A stretch of DNA of 64,000 nt from Methanobacterium_C sp963845285 (GTDB lineage: Archaea; Methanobacteriota; Methanobacteria; Methanobacteriales; Methanobacteriaceae). Positions within the stretch are counted from its first letter, which is position 1; each line of letters opens with the position of its first letter. The stretch is taken from contig CAWJRO010000015.1 of NCBI GenBank assembly GCA_963845285.1, positions 141,429 through 205,428 of the forward strand, written 5' to 3'. The notes beneath the pieces are model-generated. The model worked only from the letters and a program-made list of their open reading frames with translations. It did no database searches and was not told where the DNA came from. The position numbers were made by a program, and so were the translations under genes. Of the stretch, positions 50,726-59,721 are shown in pieces.

Positions 50726-52483
50726 ATGTATAACTATGAAGATGAGGGTTTCAGGAAATTTAACACACCTTTTCTAGTCGTCGGTGTACTTCTGGTATTC
50801 CTGGGCAGTCGGATTTTTCTACTATTATTCTCAGGCCTCTTCAACTATGAAGATGGACAGTAACACAATATCTGCCAACACAAGCAGATAGCTTCACTTC
50901 AGAGCCAGGTGGCGTCCAATAATGTTCAGATTTCCACCTTACAGGGCCAGCTGGCATCTTCGACCTCTCAAAATTCAGCTTTACAAAACCAGGTCTCTTT
51001 TGATAGTACCCAAATCTCCTCATTACAAGGTCAATTATCTTCCGCTACTTCTCAGGTGGCTTCACTTCAAACCCAGGTAAGTACGAATAATTCGCAGATC
51101 TCTCGTCTGCAAAGCCAGCATTCGACGGATGCTACCCAGATTTCTACTTTACAAAATCAGAGTTCTTCCTACCAGAGTCAGATTACCTCACTCCAGAGCC
51201 AGATTTCTTCTTTACAAAGTCAGATTTCATCAGGCAGGTCATATCAAACTACGCTATTCTCCTCGCAGACCATTTCTCAGGGACCTTACGTGCAAACCCT
51301 GGTTTATACTTTCACTCCCACCTACTCCGGTATCTCTTACATAAGCGGAACGAGCAGTTCTTCCACCGGATATATCTCGGTCACTAACACTACCACTGGA
51401 GCCTCGAATCCTTATACGTTTGGTACGGGGACAACGATCAGTGCTCCGCTCATCGCGGGCAACAATTATTCGATCTATTTTGGCAACCATGATTCTGTCG
51501 GTACTATCACGGCCACCCTGATCCGGGACTTATTCCGGTTCATCCACCACATCCAGTCAAAATACGCTGTTCTCCTCGCAGACCATTTCTCAGGGACCCT
51601 ACGCGCAAACAGCGGTTTATACTTTCACCCCGAGCTATTCCGGCTACATCACTATAAGCGGAACGAGCACTTCTTCCACCGGATATATCCTGGTAACTAA
51701 CACTACCACTGGAGTCTCGAATCCGTATACGTTTGGTACGGGGACCACAATTAGTGCTCCGCTCACCGCCGGCTACGGTTATTCGATCTATTTTGGCAAC
51801 CATGATTCTGCCGGTACTATCACAGCAACCCTGACCGGGACTTATTCCGGTTCATCATCCACTACATCCAATCAAAGTACACTATTCTCCTCGCAGACCG
51901 TTTCTCAGGGACCGTATGTGCAAACTGTGGTTTATTCCTTTGCTCCAACCTACACGGGCTATATAAATATAAGCGGAACGAGCACTTCTTCCACCGGATA
52001 TATCCAGGTCACTAATACCACCATCCGGAGCCTCGAATCCTTATACGTTTGGTACGGGGACAACGATCAGCGCTCCGCTCACTGCCGGCAACAATTATTC
52101 GATCTATTTTGGCAACCATGATAATGCCGGAACTATCACAGCAACCTTGACCGGGACTTATTCCAGTTCACCATCCACGACAGTCCAAAATTCGCTGTTC
52201 TCTTCTCAGACGATTTCTCAGACACCGAATGTGCAAACTGTGGTTTATACTTTCTCTCCGACCTACTACCGGCCACCTCTCTATAACCGGAACGAGCAGT
52301 TCTTCCACCGGATACATCCAGGTCACTAATACCAGCTCAGGGGTCTCGGTTACATATGGGTTTGGTACGGGGACAACGGTTAGTGCTCCGCTCACCGCGG
52401 GCAACAATTATTCGGTCTATTTTGGCAACCATGATTCTGCCGGAACTATCACAGCCACCCTGTCCGGGACTTATCAATCATAA
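50726..52483 (+). pseudogene. Coiled-coil surface protein with four beta repeats, disrupted
   Basis: AAGGAGGAG precedes ATG 50726. Residues 14-40 (FNTPFLVVGVLLVFLGSRIF) form a membrane anchor. TAA at 50861 interrupts the frame, yet the same frame continues with a long coiled coil of 7-11-residue repeats (SLQSQ, STLQGQL, SSLQSQ), about 50870-51240. Then come four ~105-residue repeats starting near 51251, 51564, 51879 and 52192, each with FSSQT, VVYTF, SGTSSSSTGYI, YTFGTGTT and YFGNHDSAGTITATL, ending TAA 52483. One-base indels break repeats 1, 3 and 4. It looks like a stalked surface adhesin; function unknown. Confidence 0.7.
51251..52483 (+). repeat. Four tandem ~314-bp coding repeats
   Basis: Units start at 51251, 51564, 51879 and 52192 (spacings 313, 315 and 313 bases; 315 is 105 codons). 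Units 1-3 share long identical stretches such as TATTCGATCTATTTTGGCAA; unit 4 diverges a little. The non-multiple-of-three spacings mark the indels. Such near-identical tandem units are prone to recombination and to misassembly. Confidence 0.85.
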
Positions 52484-52532
52484 GTCGGCATTGGTTTCTA
52501 ACATATGACCTAGCAATTGTTTATTAAAGAAT

Positions 52533-52565
52533 AAGGGGATAACTGAATACCGGTTATCCCCTTTT
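52533..52565 (+). terminator. Rho-independent terminator, 5' exon of the intron
   Basis: GGGGATAAC-TGAATACC-GGTTATCCCC with a 9-base perfect stem, followed by TTTTC. It lies 50 bases after the surface-protein stop. Class C group II introns insert just behind such hairpins, and here the intron begins 2-3 bases later. Confidence 0.85.
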
Positions 52566-52567
52566 CT

Positions 52568-54492
52568 GTGTGCACGGCATGCACGTAGCCTAGATGGTGA
52601 AAGACCATTATGGAGGTTGATAGCACCAACCATTAGCCAAAGGCAAGGGTGTCCATCGTGAGGTGGAATCTGAAAGAAGCCGGAGGCAAAGTCCCGGCCT
52701 GACGAACAGAAACTGCATATAAGGCATATGTAAGCCGGACGAGTTTGCAAAACAAAACGAAGTCCAATACTATCCGAGGCTTATGGAGTAAATGCAGCAG
52801 GTAGATGGGATGAAAGTTATCGTTCTTACCCGGGGAGATCTGACCGGATAAGCTGGAGGAGGATGAATTTTCCAGAACGAGCAACCCGTGCAGCGATGTA
52901 CGACTGAACTGTCAGAAGTCAGCCGAGGCCATAGTACCCCGACAAGTCGGGGGAAGGGCTGAACATCAGAGGTTCTGGAAACTGAAAGGACTCGAGAGAA
53001 ATGCAAAGAAAGCAGACAACTTCATGTGAAGATGGAGGCTACCCGCCGGAAGTAGGGGTGGAACCCCGAGGTAACGCGGGAGCGCTGAGCATTTCTCCGG
53101 CATCTGAAAGAAGAAGGGACGATAAACCGGAAGACAAGGAGGAATTGCTTGAGAGGATACTCGAGCAGGGAGAATCTGAATCTGGCCTATAAGAAGGTAA
53201 AAGCCAACAAAGGCAGTCATGGAGTAGACGGAATGACGGTAGATGAACTTCTACCATACCTGAAACAAGATGGGGAGAGCCTCAAGGCAGAAGATCCTTG
53301 CGGGGGAGTACCAACCCCAACCAGTCAGGCGGGTAGAGATACCCAAACCGGATGGAGGAGTAAGACTGCTGGGAATACCAACAGTAGTAGACCGGATGAT
53401 ACAACAGGCGATAGCCCAGGAACTTAACCAAAATCTTCGAAGCAGACTTTTCTGAAAACAGCTACGGATTCAGACCGGAAAGAAGTGCACATCAGGCGAT
53501 AATAGCAGCCAGAGGATATATAGAACAGGGATATAGCTGGACAGTGGATATTGACCTGGAGAAATTCTTTGACCGGGTCAACCACGATAAGCTGATGTCA
53601 CTGGTAGCCAGGAAAGTCAAAGACAAGCGGGTGCTCAAGCTAATCCGGGGATATCTGGAATCCGGCATTATGATGAACGGAGTGAAGGTGAAAAGCGAAG
53701 AAGGCACCCCGCAAGGGGGACCGCTCAGCCCACTTACTAGCGAATATCATGCTGGATGAACTGGATAAGGAACTGGAGAAGCGAGGGCATAAGTTTTGCC
53801 GGTATGCCGATGACTGTAATATCTACGTCAGAAGCAGGAAAGCCGGAGAGCGGGTAATGGAGAGCATAAGCCAATTCATAGAGAAAGTGCTGAAGCTGAA
53901 GGTCAACCGGAATAAAAGTGCTGTGGATAGACCCGAGCAAGCGGAAGTTTCTGGGATTTTCCTTTTACAAGAAGAAAGGAAAAGTCCGGAACTATCATCC
54001 ACAAGAAACCGCTAGCAAGATTCAAGACCAAGGTGAAGGAAATAACAGTCGAGAAGCAATGGGAAAAGCATGGAGCAACGGATAGGAAAGACTCAACTAG
54101 TTAATAAGCGGCTGGGTCAATTACTTCCACATTGCGGACATGAAAAACGATGGCTGAAGAGCTTGATCAGTGGATAAGAAGACGAATCCGCATGTGCTAC
54201 TGGAAACAATGGAAGAAAATCAGGACCAAGGTATGACAATCTGATGAAGCTGGGTATTGAATAAGTACAAAGCATGGGAATATGCCAATACCAGGAAAAG
54301 GCTACTGGCGAACAGCCAATAGCTTTATCCTGGCCACAACCTTAACCAATGAATATCTTGAAAAGCAGGGCTTGATCAGCATATCCAAATGTCTTTCGGA
54401 ATATTAATTCTGATGAACCGCCGTATACCGAACGGTACGTACGGTGGTGTGAGAGGACGCCGGGCGAACTAATCACCCGGCTCCTACTCGAT
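52568..54492 (+). mobile_element. Group II intron, class C (IIC)
   Basis: The 5' end GTGTGCACGGCATGCACG and the following stretches (AAGGCAAGGGTGTCC, GGTGGAATCTGAA, GAGTTTGCAAAACAAAAC, CTTACCCGGGGAG) closely follow the known class C ribozyme of Oceanobacillus iheyensis. Domain V is at about 54415-54454 (CCGTATACCGAACGGTACG). The 3' end reads CTCCTACTCGAT, usual for this class; the exact last base is uncertain by two. About 1.93 kb. It lies directly behind a terminator hairpin, the class C target. The internal reverse transcriptase gene is broken by many frame changes. Confidence 0.9.
53001..54407 (+). pseudogene. ltrA: Group II intron reverse transcriptase/maturase, frameshifted
   Basis: When the frames are joined it reads as a class C RT of about 465 residues, without an endonuclease domain. 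Recognisable pieces in order: KKVKANKGSHGVDGMTVDEL, VRRVEIPKPDGGVRLLGIPT, ENSYGFRPERSAHQAI, WTVDIDLEKFFDRVNHDKL, EEGTPQGGPLSPL, the catalytic FCRYADDCNIYV, RKFLGFSFYKKKG, and domain X pieces (RRIRMCYWKQWKK, ATTLTNEYLEKQGLISI). The frame changes near 53165, 53280, 53437, 53737, 53931 and several times after 54000. It is unable to make protein as written; sequence error or old decay. Confidence 0.88.
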
Positions 54493-54570
54493 TTTAGGGC
54501 AGATGAAAATGAAGCTGATTTAGATAATAATGCATTTGTGAGGGCTAATAATCGGAGACTTAATTGCTAG
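54493..54570 (+). pseudogene. Possible 3' remnant of a gene behind the intron
   Basis: Right after the intron, a frame reads RADENEADLDNNAFVRANNR then RLNC and a stop TAG at 54568-54570. The mix looks like the C-terminus of a protein rather than non-coding DNA, but no start is available because the intron lies upstream. Confidence 0.3.
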
Positions 54571-54604
54571 ATACAACTAATATAATATAATAAAATTAAC
54601 CATA

Positions 54605-54637
54605 ATGCTTGACATTTTAGGTAAAGCATAATAAGAT
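54605..54637 (+). promoter_or_regulatory. Promoter and palindromic operator of the toxin-antitoxin operon
   Basis: TTGACA at 54609-54614, a 17-base spacer, and TAAGAT at 54632-54637 make a near-consensus promoter 9 bases before the toxin start. An inverted repeat ATGCTT (54605-54610) and AAGCAT (54624-54629) straddles the -35 box. This arrangement fits autorepression by a HigA-type antitoxin. Confidence 0.65.
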
Positions 54638-54645
54638 ATATATTA

Positions 54646-54987
54646 ATGAATATCTCGTTTAACACCAAAAAACTTGCCAAGATATTCAATTCGCGTCGAG
54701 AAATTATAAAAGAATATGGGGAAGTGAGGGGTAAAGCAATTATCGGGAGGATGGGAGTTCTCTTGGCTGCGAATTGTCTTGAAGATGTGCCCCCAGTGCC
54801 ACCGCCTAGGCGGCATGAATTAAGAGAGAATAGAAAGGGTCAATTTGCCGTTGATATTACCAAGAATTACCGTTTGGTTTTTGTACCGAATAATGATCCT
54901 CTGCCTCAGAATAAAGATGGAGGTTTAGATTTAAAGAAGATAACTGACGTAAAAATATTAGGAGTGGAGGATTATCATGGTCAATGA
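54646..54987 (+). CDS. higB: HigB/RelE-type toxin
   Basis: 113 residues. The ParE/RelE-fold pattern of HigB is clear: ISFNTKKLAKIFNSRREIIKEYG, then VPPVPPPRRHELRENRKGQF and FAVDITKNYRLVFVPNND. These toxins cut mRNA on the ribosome. The gene is intact and overlaps the antitoxin start (ATGGTCAATGA). A near-consensus promoter lies just upstream. The order toxin first, antitoxin second is the HigBA type. Symbol by family, not by experiment. Confidence 0.83.
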   Translation: MNISFNTKKLAKIFNSRREIIKEYGEVRGKAIIGRMGVLLAANCLEDVPPVPPPRRHELRENRKGQFAVDITKNYRLVFVPNNDPLPQNKDGGLDLKKITDVKILGVEDYHGQ

Positions 54988-56055
54988 ATGTGCTTTTTTG
55001 CGCCCGATTATGCAGTAGCACCCGGCAAATATTAGAAGAAATTCTTGAGGTAAAGGGAATATCGAAAGTAGAACTTGCCAGTCGAACCGGGCTTAGTCCA
55101 AAGACGATTAGTTTAATAATAGCCGGTAAAGCTCCAGTTACCCCCGAGACATCAATTCAGTTTGAACGGGCATTAGGGATGGCAGCCAGCATTTGGAATA
55201 ACCTAGAATCAAGTTATCGGCTTTTTAATGCCAAGGAACAGGATCGAGAAGAATTAGTGAAATTTGAGCCATGGGCTAGGAAATTTCCGATACGAGAGAT
55301 GGAAAAACGTGGCTGGATCGAACAGGGCAATAACAACATCGAGAAGGTAGGTTGTTTACTTAATTTCTTTGGTGTTGGAAGTGTTGCCACTTGGGAAGAA
55401 AAATACGGGCAATTAGAGGTTTCTCTTCGAAGGGCTCCAAAATATAAAACTTCGCGAGAATCATTAGCTGCTTGGATAAGGAAATGTGAAATAGAAGCAG
55501 CGAAGATCGATACTAAACCATTTAACAATGAACAATTTAATCAAGCGCTATCTGAAATACGAGGATTAAGTTGTGAGGATCCTAGGGTATTTGAACCAAA
55601 AATGGTACAACTTATGGCTTTGGCAGGTGTAGCTCTCGTATTTACTGGGGAATTACAAGGCACACATTCTGTGCGGAGCAACTAAATGGCTTTCTCCTGA
55701 AAAAGCGATGATAGCATTAAGCTTGAGATATAAAACTGATGATCAGCTTTGGTTTACGTTCTTTCACGAGGCTGGTCATTTAAAGTTACATAGTAAAAAG
55801 CTGTTATTTATAGATGGGACTGGTGATGAAAACCAAGATATGCAAGAACAAGAAGCCGATCAATTTGCATCAGGTTTTCTTATTCATTCAGGCATTTTTA
55901 CTCGCTTCATTCATAAAAAGAATTTTACAGCGGATAGTATAAGAGCTTTTGCGAAAGAGTTAGGGATAAATCCTGGAATCATTGTTGGTAGGCTCCAACA
56001 TGAAGCTGTTTTAAGACTGGAATACGGCGCTCAATCACTTAAAGTGCAGATTTGA
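54977..56055 (+). CDS. HigA-type antitoxin fused to ImmA/IrrE (M78) peptidase, frameshifted
   Basis: About 355 residues when corrected. The start is ATG 54977 after GGAGTGGAGG. The N-terminal XRE helix-turn-helix is LEEILEVKGISKVELASRTG then LSPKTISLIIAGKAPV. The C-terminal half has FTFFHEAGHLKLHSKK, the HExxH zinc motif of M78 peptidases, and QEQEADQFASGFL with the third ligand. Two frame breaks occur: near 55010-55035 at the start, and near 55668, where one extra T splits THLCGATKWLSPEKAM. The same fusion is known in some HigA-like and phage-repressor proteins. Likely intact in the organism. Confidence 0.8.
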
Positions 56056-56328
56056 ACTTGTAGAATAAAGTAAGTCTCAAACCATTCCTTAAATCACGCT
56101 CAGCTTAATAAAAAGTGGCAACGAGTGGATTTGGACCACTGACCAAGGGCTTATGAGGTTCTCCCCTTGAAAGGCTGGCAACCCCTTGCCTCCTTTATAG
56201 TAGGTTATTATACTAGACCATAGGCGACGGGGGTCAATAGCCCTATTTAGTAGGTACATATTTAGTTGGTATAAGCTTCGGTTTTACCTGGTTTGCCGGG
56301 TATACCTGCAAGCACTGCACGTAACAAT
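56056..56328. other. Intergenic region with tRNA remnant
   Basis: About 270 bases between the convergent antitoxin and DUF4276 genes. It contains the tRNA-Met 3' half listed next. The remainder is unremarkable. Confidence 0.5.
56116..56157 (-). other. tRNA-Met (CAT) 3' half, probable attachment-site remnant
   Basis: On the minus strand, from the anticodon loop on, the sequence is tRNA-like: loop CTCATAA (anticodon CAT), 3' stem GCCCT, variable loop TGGTC, T arm AGTGG-TCCAAAT-CCACT, acceptor CGTTGCC and discriminator A. The 5' half does not match: the anticodon 5' stem has two mismatches, and no canonical D arm is formed, though GGCAAGG could pair poorly with CGTTGCC. The T loop has TCC instead of TTC. 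A 3' half alone is what integrated elements leave at tRNA genes. Confidence 0.5.
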
Positions 56329-57041
56329 CTATTGTGAATCGAGGTGTTGAGGCCAAGCTTCAAGCTGTTCCAACCATTCACGAAAATGTGGACACTCGTC
56401 ACGAATTGTTCCAAGACCAATCTCGAGAATAGCTGAAGGTTCTGAAATAAAGGCTTTTCATAGCCAGGTATTAGCGCTTCTACTCGCTTCGATGGGGCTG
56501 TGATAGGCGAATCATTGATCTCCTCAGGAGTATCGAATTTATTGCGGATTTCCTGAAATCGCAATGTTAGTTCTGGGTGGCCAATTCCTCGTCCTGAAAA
56601 CTTGTACAATCACTGAAAAGCAATCCCTCGAACTCATGCATTATTACAAAAGGGATGAAGTGGCTTGGGATCGTAGTCTTCTCCAAGTTCTTTACGAATA
56701 TCTGCCATCAAGGCTCTCTCGACTGTTATTGCTTTTTGCATATATGGTACTCGGGTTGCCAATTCACGTCCTGGCCATGCCTTCTCACTGGTTTGTGGGA
56801 GAGCATAATAATCAACCATTGTAGTAACCAAACAATCAGTATCCTCTTTCAAGTGGTGAAGAATGTCTTTACGTACAGCGTTCCAACCCCGTATGCCACC
56901 ACGACGTTCACGTAATCGTGAATTACCAATTAATCTTGCACCAACATTGGTATAGCCATATTCAAAAAGATGTGGAGCCAGAATCTCTCTCACAAAAGTC
57001 TCTTCCGTCTCGCCTTCGATGTGAATCAATAATCTAGACAT
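56329..57041 (-). CDS. DUF4276 (TOPRIM-like) protein, frameshifted
   Basis: About 237 residues when corrected. The start MSRLLIHIEGETEETFVREI has the EGxTE motif, and CLVTTMVDYYALP the second acidic motif of a TOPRIM-like fold. The later conserved pieces MHEFEGLLFSD, PEEINDSPITAPSKRVEALI and ECPHFREWLEQLEAW are found in three frames, so there are breaks near 56640, 56580 and 56440. The stop is TAG at 56329. It starts 4 bases after the ATPase stop and forms with it a two-gene unit known from defence islands. Presumed nuclease; unproved. Confidence 0.78.
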
Positions 57042-57948
57042 AACGTTAATTTCCTCTGGGACGCCCGCCGAATTCATTTTTCTCCCAAAGCTGACCAAGA
57101 CTATAGTCTTCCAACCAAGTTTTTAACCTTTCCGACTCAAGACGAGTAAAAAGTGTGGCCCCATCAGTGAGATCAGCCACCATTACATCATCCGCTTGGA
57201 AATGATCCAAAAGTAAAGATGATTGCGTTGAAAGGATAACCTGGGATTTGATTGATGCTTGCTTAACCAAGGAAGCAAGCATTGTAATCGCGTACGGGTG
57301 CAAACCAAGCTCAGGTTCATCAACTAATATTATAGAAGGACGGTAATTATCAGGCTGTAGAAAAAGTGTTGTTAAAGCGATAAACCGAAGTGTGCCATCT
57401 GAAATTGATGATACATCGAAATAAGCGCCAGAATTTTTATGTTTCCATTCCAACCGGATCTTATCCTTGTTTAGTTCTTGCGGTTGGAGTTGAAAATCAT
57501 CAAAAAACGGAGCCACTTGTTGAATAGTGCGTCGAATCATTCCATAGGTAGCTTCATGTTTTTCGCGAAGAAGATATAAAAAAAAGCTGCCAGATTTGAG
57601 CCATCAGGACGCAAGAAATGATTATCGTTTAAATCTGCTGTAATTTTCATAGGGGAACTCGAGCTTGTGTCATGAAAATGATATAGACGCCATCGGTCAA
57701 GATAATCCCTTACATGTTTTGCTATTCTTTTAGACTCAATTGAACTTATACCCGCTTCCTTTCCTACTCTAGAAATTCCTTCAGAGAATGGCTTGTTTGG
57801 ATAGACGGCTTTATTCCACCAATATACTGTTTCTGTCTTTGGTATTAATTCATCAGCATCAGTTGGTTGGAGGTTAATCTCATATTGATTCCTTCCTCCT
57901 TGGAAAGAAATATGAATATATAGATTATTTGTTACCTTAGAGCCAAAA

Positions 57949-59226
57949 TGGGGTAGGATGGATTTAATGGACACCAAAGTCAGGTAAAATAGAGAGACGG
58001 AGGTGTTCGAATGAAAAGGATTCCACAAGGGAAGGTACACGAAGGAGTTTCGAGAAGAAGCGGTGAAACTGGTAACGGAGGAGAAGTTATCGTTACCGGA
58101 GGCAGGCCGCCGGTTGAATCTTGCCGCCATCGACATTAGCGAATTGGGTGAAGCAGTCTAAAGCCGGCAAGCTGGGAGATATAGGCAAGACCTATCGGCC
58201 ACTGACCGAAATAGAGATGGAACTGGCCCGGACTAAGAAAGAGAATGGCCGAACTGAAGATGGAGTGTGAAATCCTAAAAAAAGCAGCCGCGTACTTTGC
58301 CAGGGAGTCGCTGCCCGGTACGCGATGATGAAAGAATTGCGGCTCAAATATCCTGTCCCGCTGATGAGCCGGATGCTGAATGTATCAGCCAGCGGGTATT
58401 ATGCCTGGCAGAGATAGGCCACTATCGAAGCGAGCCCAGGAGGAAATGCGACTGGAGGTTGAGATCAAGGCGGCGCATAAGCGGACCAGGCAGACCTATG
58501 GACCGGAGCGGTTACAGCACGATCTGGCGGAGCATGGAATCCAGGTGGGCATTTGCCGGATCAAACGTATCCGGAAAAAGCTGGGCATACGCTGTAAACA
58601 GAAAAGGAAATTCAAGGCTACCACCTATTCCAAACATAACCTGCCGGTAGCCGAGAATTTACTGAATCAACAGTTCAAGGTTAGTCGAGCCGAACAAAGT
58701 CTGGCTGAGCGATATCACCTATGTACCCACCGATGAAGGCTGGCTGTATCTGGCTGGGCATAAGGACCTCTTTACCCATGAGATCGTGGGCTATGCCATG
58801 GGAGAGCGACTGACTAAGAATCTGATAAGTCAGTCTTTATTTCGAGCGGTAGAAGCCAAACGTCCGGCCAAGGGACTGACTGCACCACTCTGATCGTGGC
58901 AGTCAGTATTGCTCTTATGAATACAGGCATCTTCTGGAACAGTTTGGCATGAAGGCATCGATGAGTGGGAAAGGGAACTGTTTTGATAATGCTCCGATGG
59001 AGAGTTTCTGGGGTATGCTCAAACAGGAACTGATTCATCACTGTCATTTCAGAACCAGGCAGGAGGCCATGCAAGACATTACCGAATATATCGAGATCTT
59101 CTATAACCGGCAGCGACTACAGGCTAAACTGGGATTCCTGTCCCCGGCAGCCTATGCCCAAAAATACTATGCCGGATTACTGGCAGCATGAAGAGGTTTG
59201 GTGTCCACTATTGACATCCGACCCCA
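57949..59226 (+). mobile_element. IS3-family insertion sequence with 3-bp target duplication
   Basis: 1278 bases. The ends are about 30-base imperfect inverted repeats: TGGGGTAGGATG...TGGACACCAAA on the left, and on the right the reverse complement of TGGGGTCGGATG...TGGACACCAAA. AAA flanks each side, a 3-base duplication usual for IS3. It lies in the opposite direction to the ATPase gene it splits. The transposase is listed separately. Confidence 0.88.
58011..59191 (+). pseudogene. IS3-family transposase (orfA and orfB), frameshifted
   Basis: orfA begins ATG 58011: YTKEFREEAVKLVTEEKLSL then PEAGRRLNLAA and ELARTKKE...ECEILKKAAAYFA, a helix-turn-helix plus leucine zipper. orfB is a DDE integrase: WLSDITYVPTDEGWLYLAGH (D), HHSDRGSQY (D) and FDNAPMESFWGMLKQEL (E), ending at TGA 59191. 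The catalytic residues are present, but frames change near 58030, 58130, 58310, 58700 and 58890, more than the single programmed shift of IS3. Non-functional as written, or sequence errors. Confidence 0.85.
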
Positions 59227-59438
59227 AAATGTAACACCTTGTTGGCACCACCACTCTTAATAACGTAGTCTTCCAGTCGCCCTTCGCGAATTGCGTTTAG
59301 GAAAGAAAACACCCCAATAAAGTTTGATTTTCCTGACCCATTCGCACCGATTACAACATTAATTGAACCAAGCTTTAACTTCTCAACTGATGCAATGCTT
59401 TTGAAACCTTTTATAGTAATATAATCAAGTTCGGGCAC

Positions 59439-59721
59439 CTTGGATTTCTCCTTTGTAGAAAGGTGAGTTTCTCATAATCTTAATCATTGTTGTTTGACCT
59501 ATTTTCGTTTAGATTATAACACAAAGAGAAATGATATTAGGGCAATCTTATTTATGTAATAAGGAATAGCTCTCTGTTTACCAGCCTTAGTAGTCCCATT
59601 GTTGTAAATAACACAAGTCATACGCCACGTTTCTCTCCCAATAAGCGGATGACTTTTTTCAAACGAGATTCAGATTTACCCTTCATTCTCAAGTCACAAT
59701 TGCGCAAAACCGCTCACCTTT
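59439..59721. other. Intergenic region, start of the ATPase operon
   Basis: About 280 bases that must carry the promoter of the ATPase/DUF4276 pair (reading left) and the end of the gene cluster to the right. No hairpin or ORF of note. Confidence 0.4.

Larger units (their letters stand above)
57046..59438 (-). pseudogene. AAA ATPase (SMC/OLD-like), split by an IS
   Basis: About 371 residues without the insertion. N-terminal part 59227-59438: Walker A VVIGANGSGKSNFIGVF. C-terminal part 57046-57948: signature SSISDGTLRFIALT, Walker B PSIILVDEPELGLHP and STQSSLLLD. Removing the IS (57949-59226) and one 3-base AAA repeat joins the halves in frame (VLHF-GSKVTNN). A second break at an A8 run (57577-57584) near the middle is restored by one more A. 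With DUF4276 it forms an ATPase-nuclease pair like those of PARIS or RloAB. Inactive as written. Confidence 0.83.

Noticed and set aside
50861..50863. Recoded stop (selenocysteine or pyrrolysine)
   Set aside because: The codon is TAA, which is not used for either residue, and no supporting RNA element is visible.
56100..56205. Complete tRNA-Met gene on the minus strand
   Set aside because: Only the 3' half fits; the anticodon 5' stem has two mismatches and the D arm is not canonical.
58011..59191. Normal IS3 programmed frameshift
   Set aside because: IS3 elements need one -1 shift between orfA and orfB; this copy needs several changes at unrelated points.
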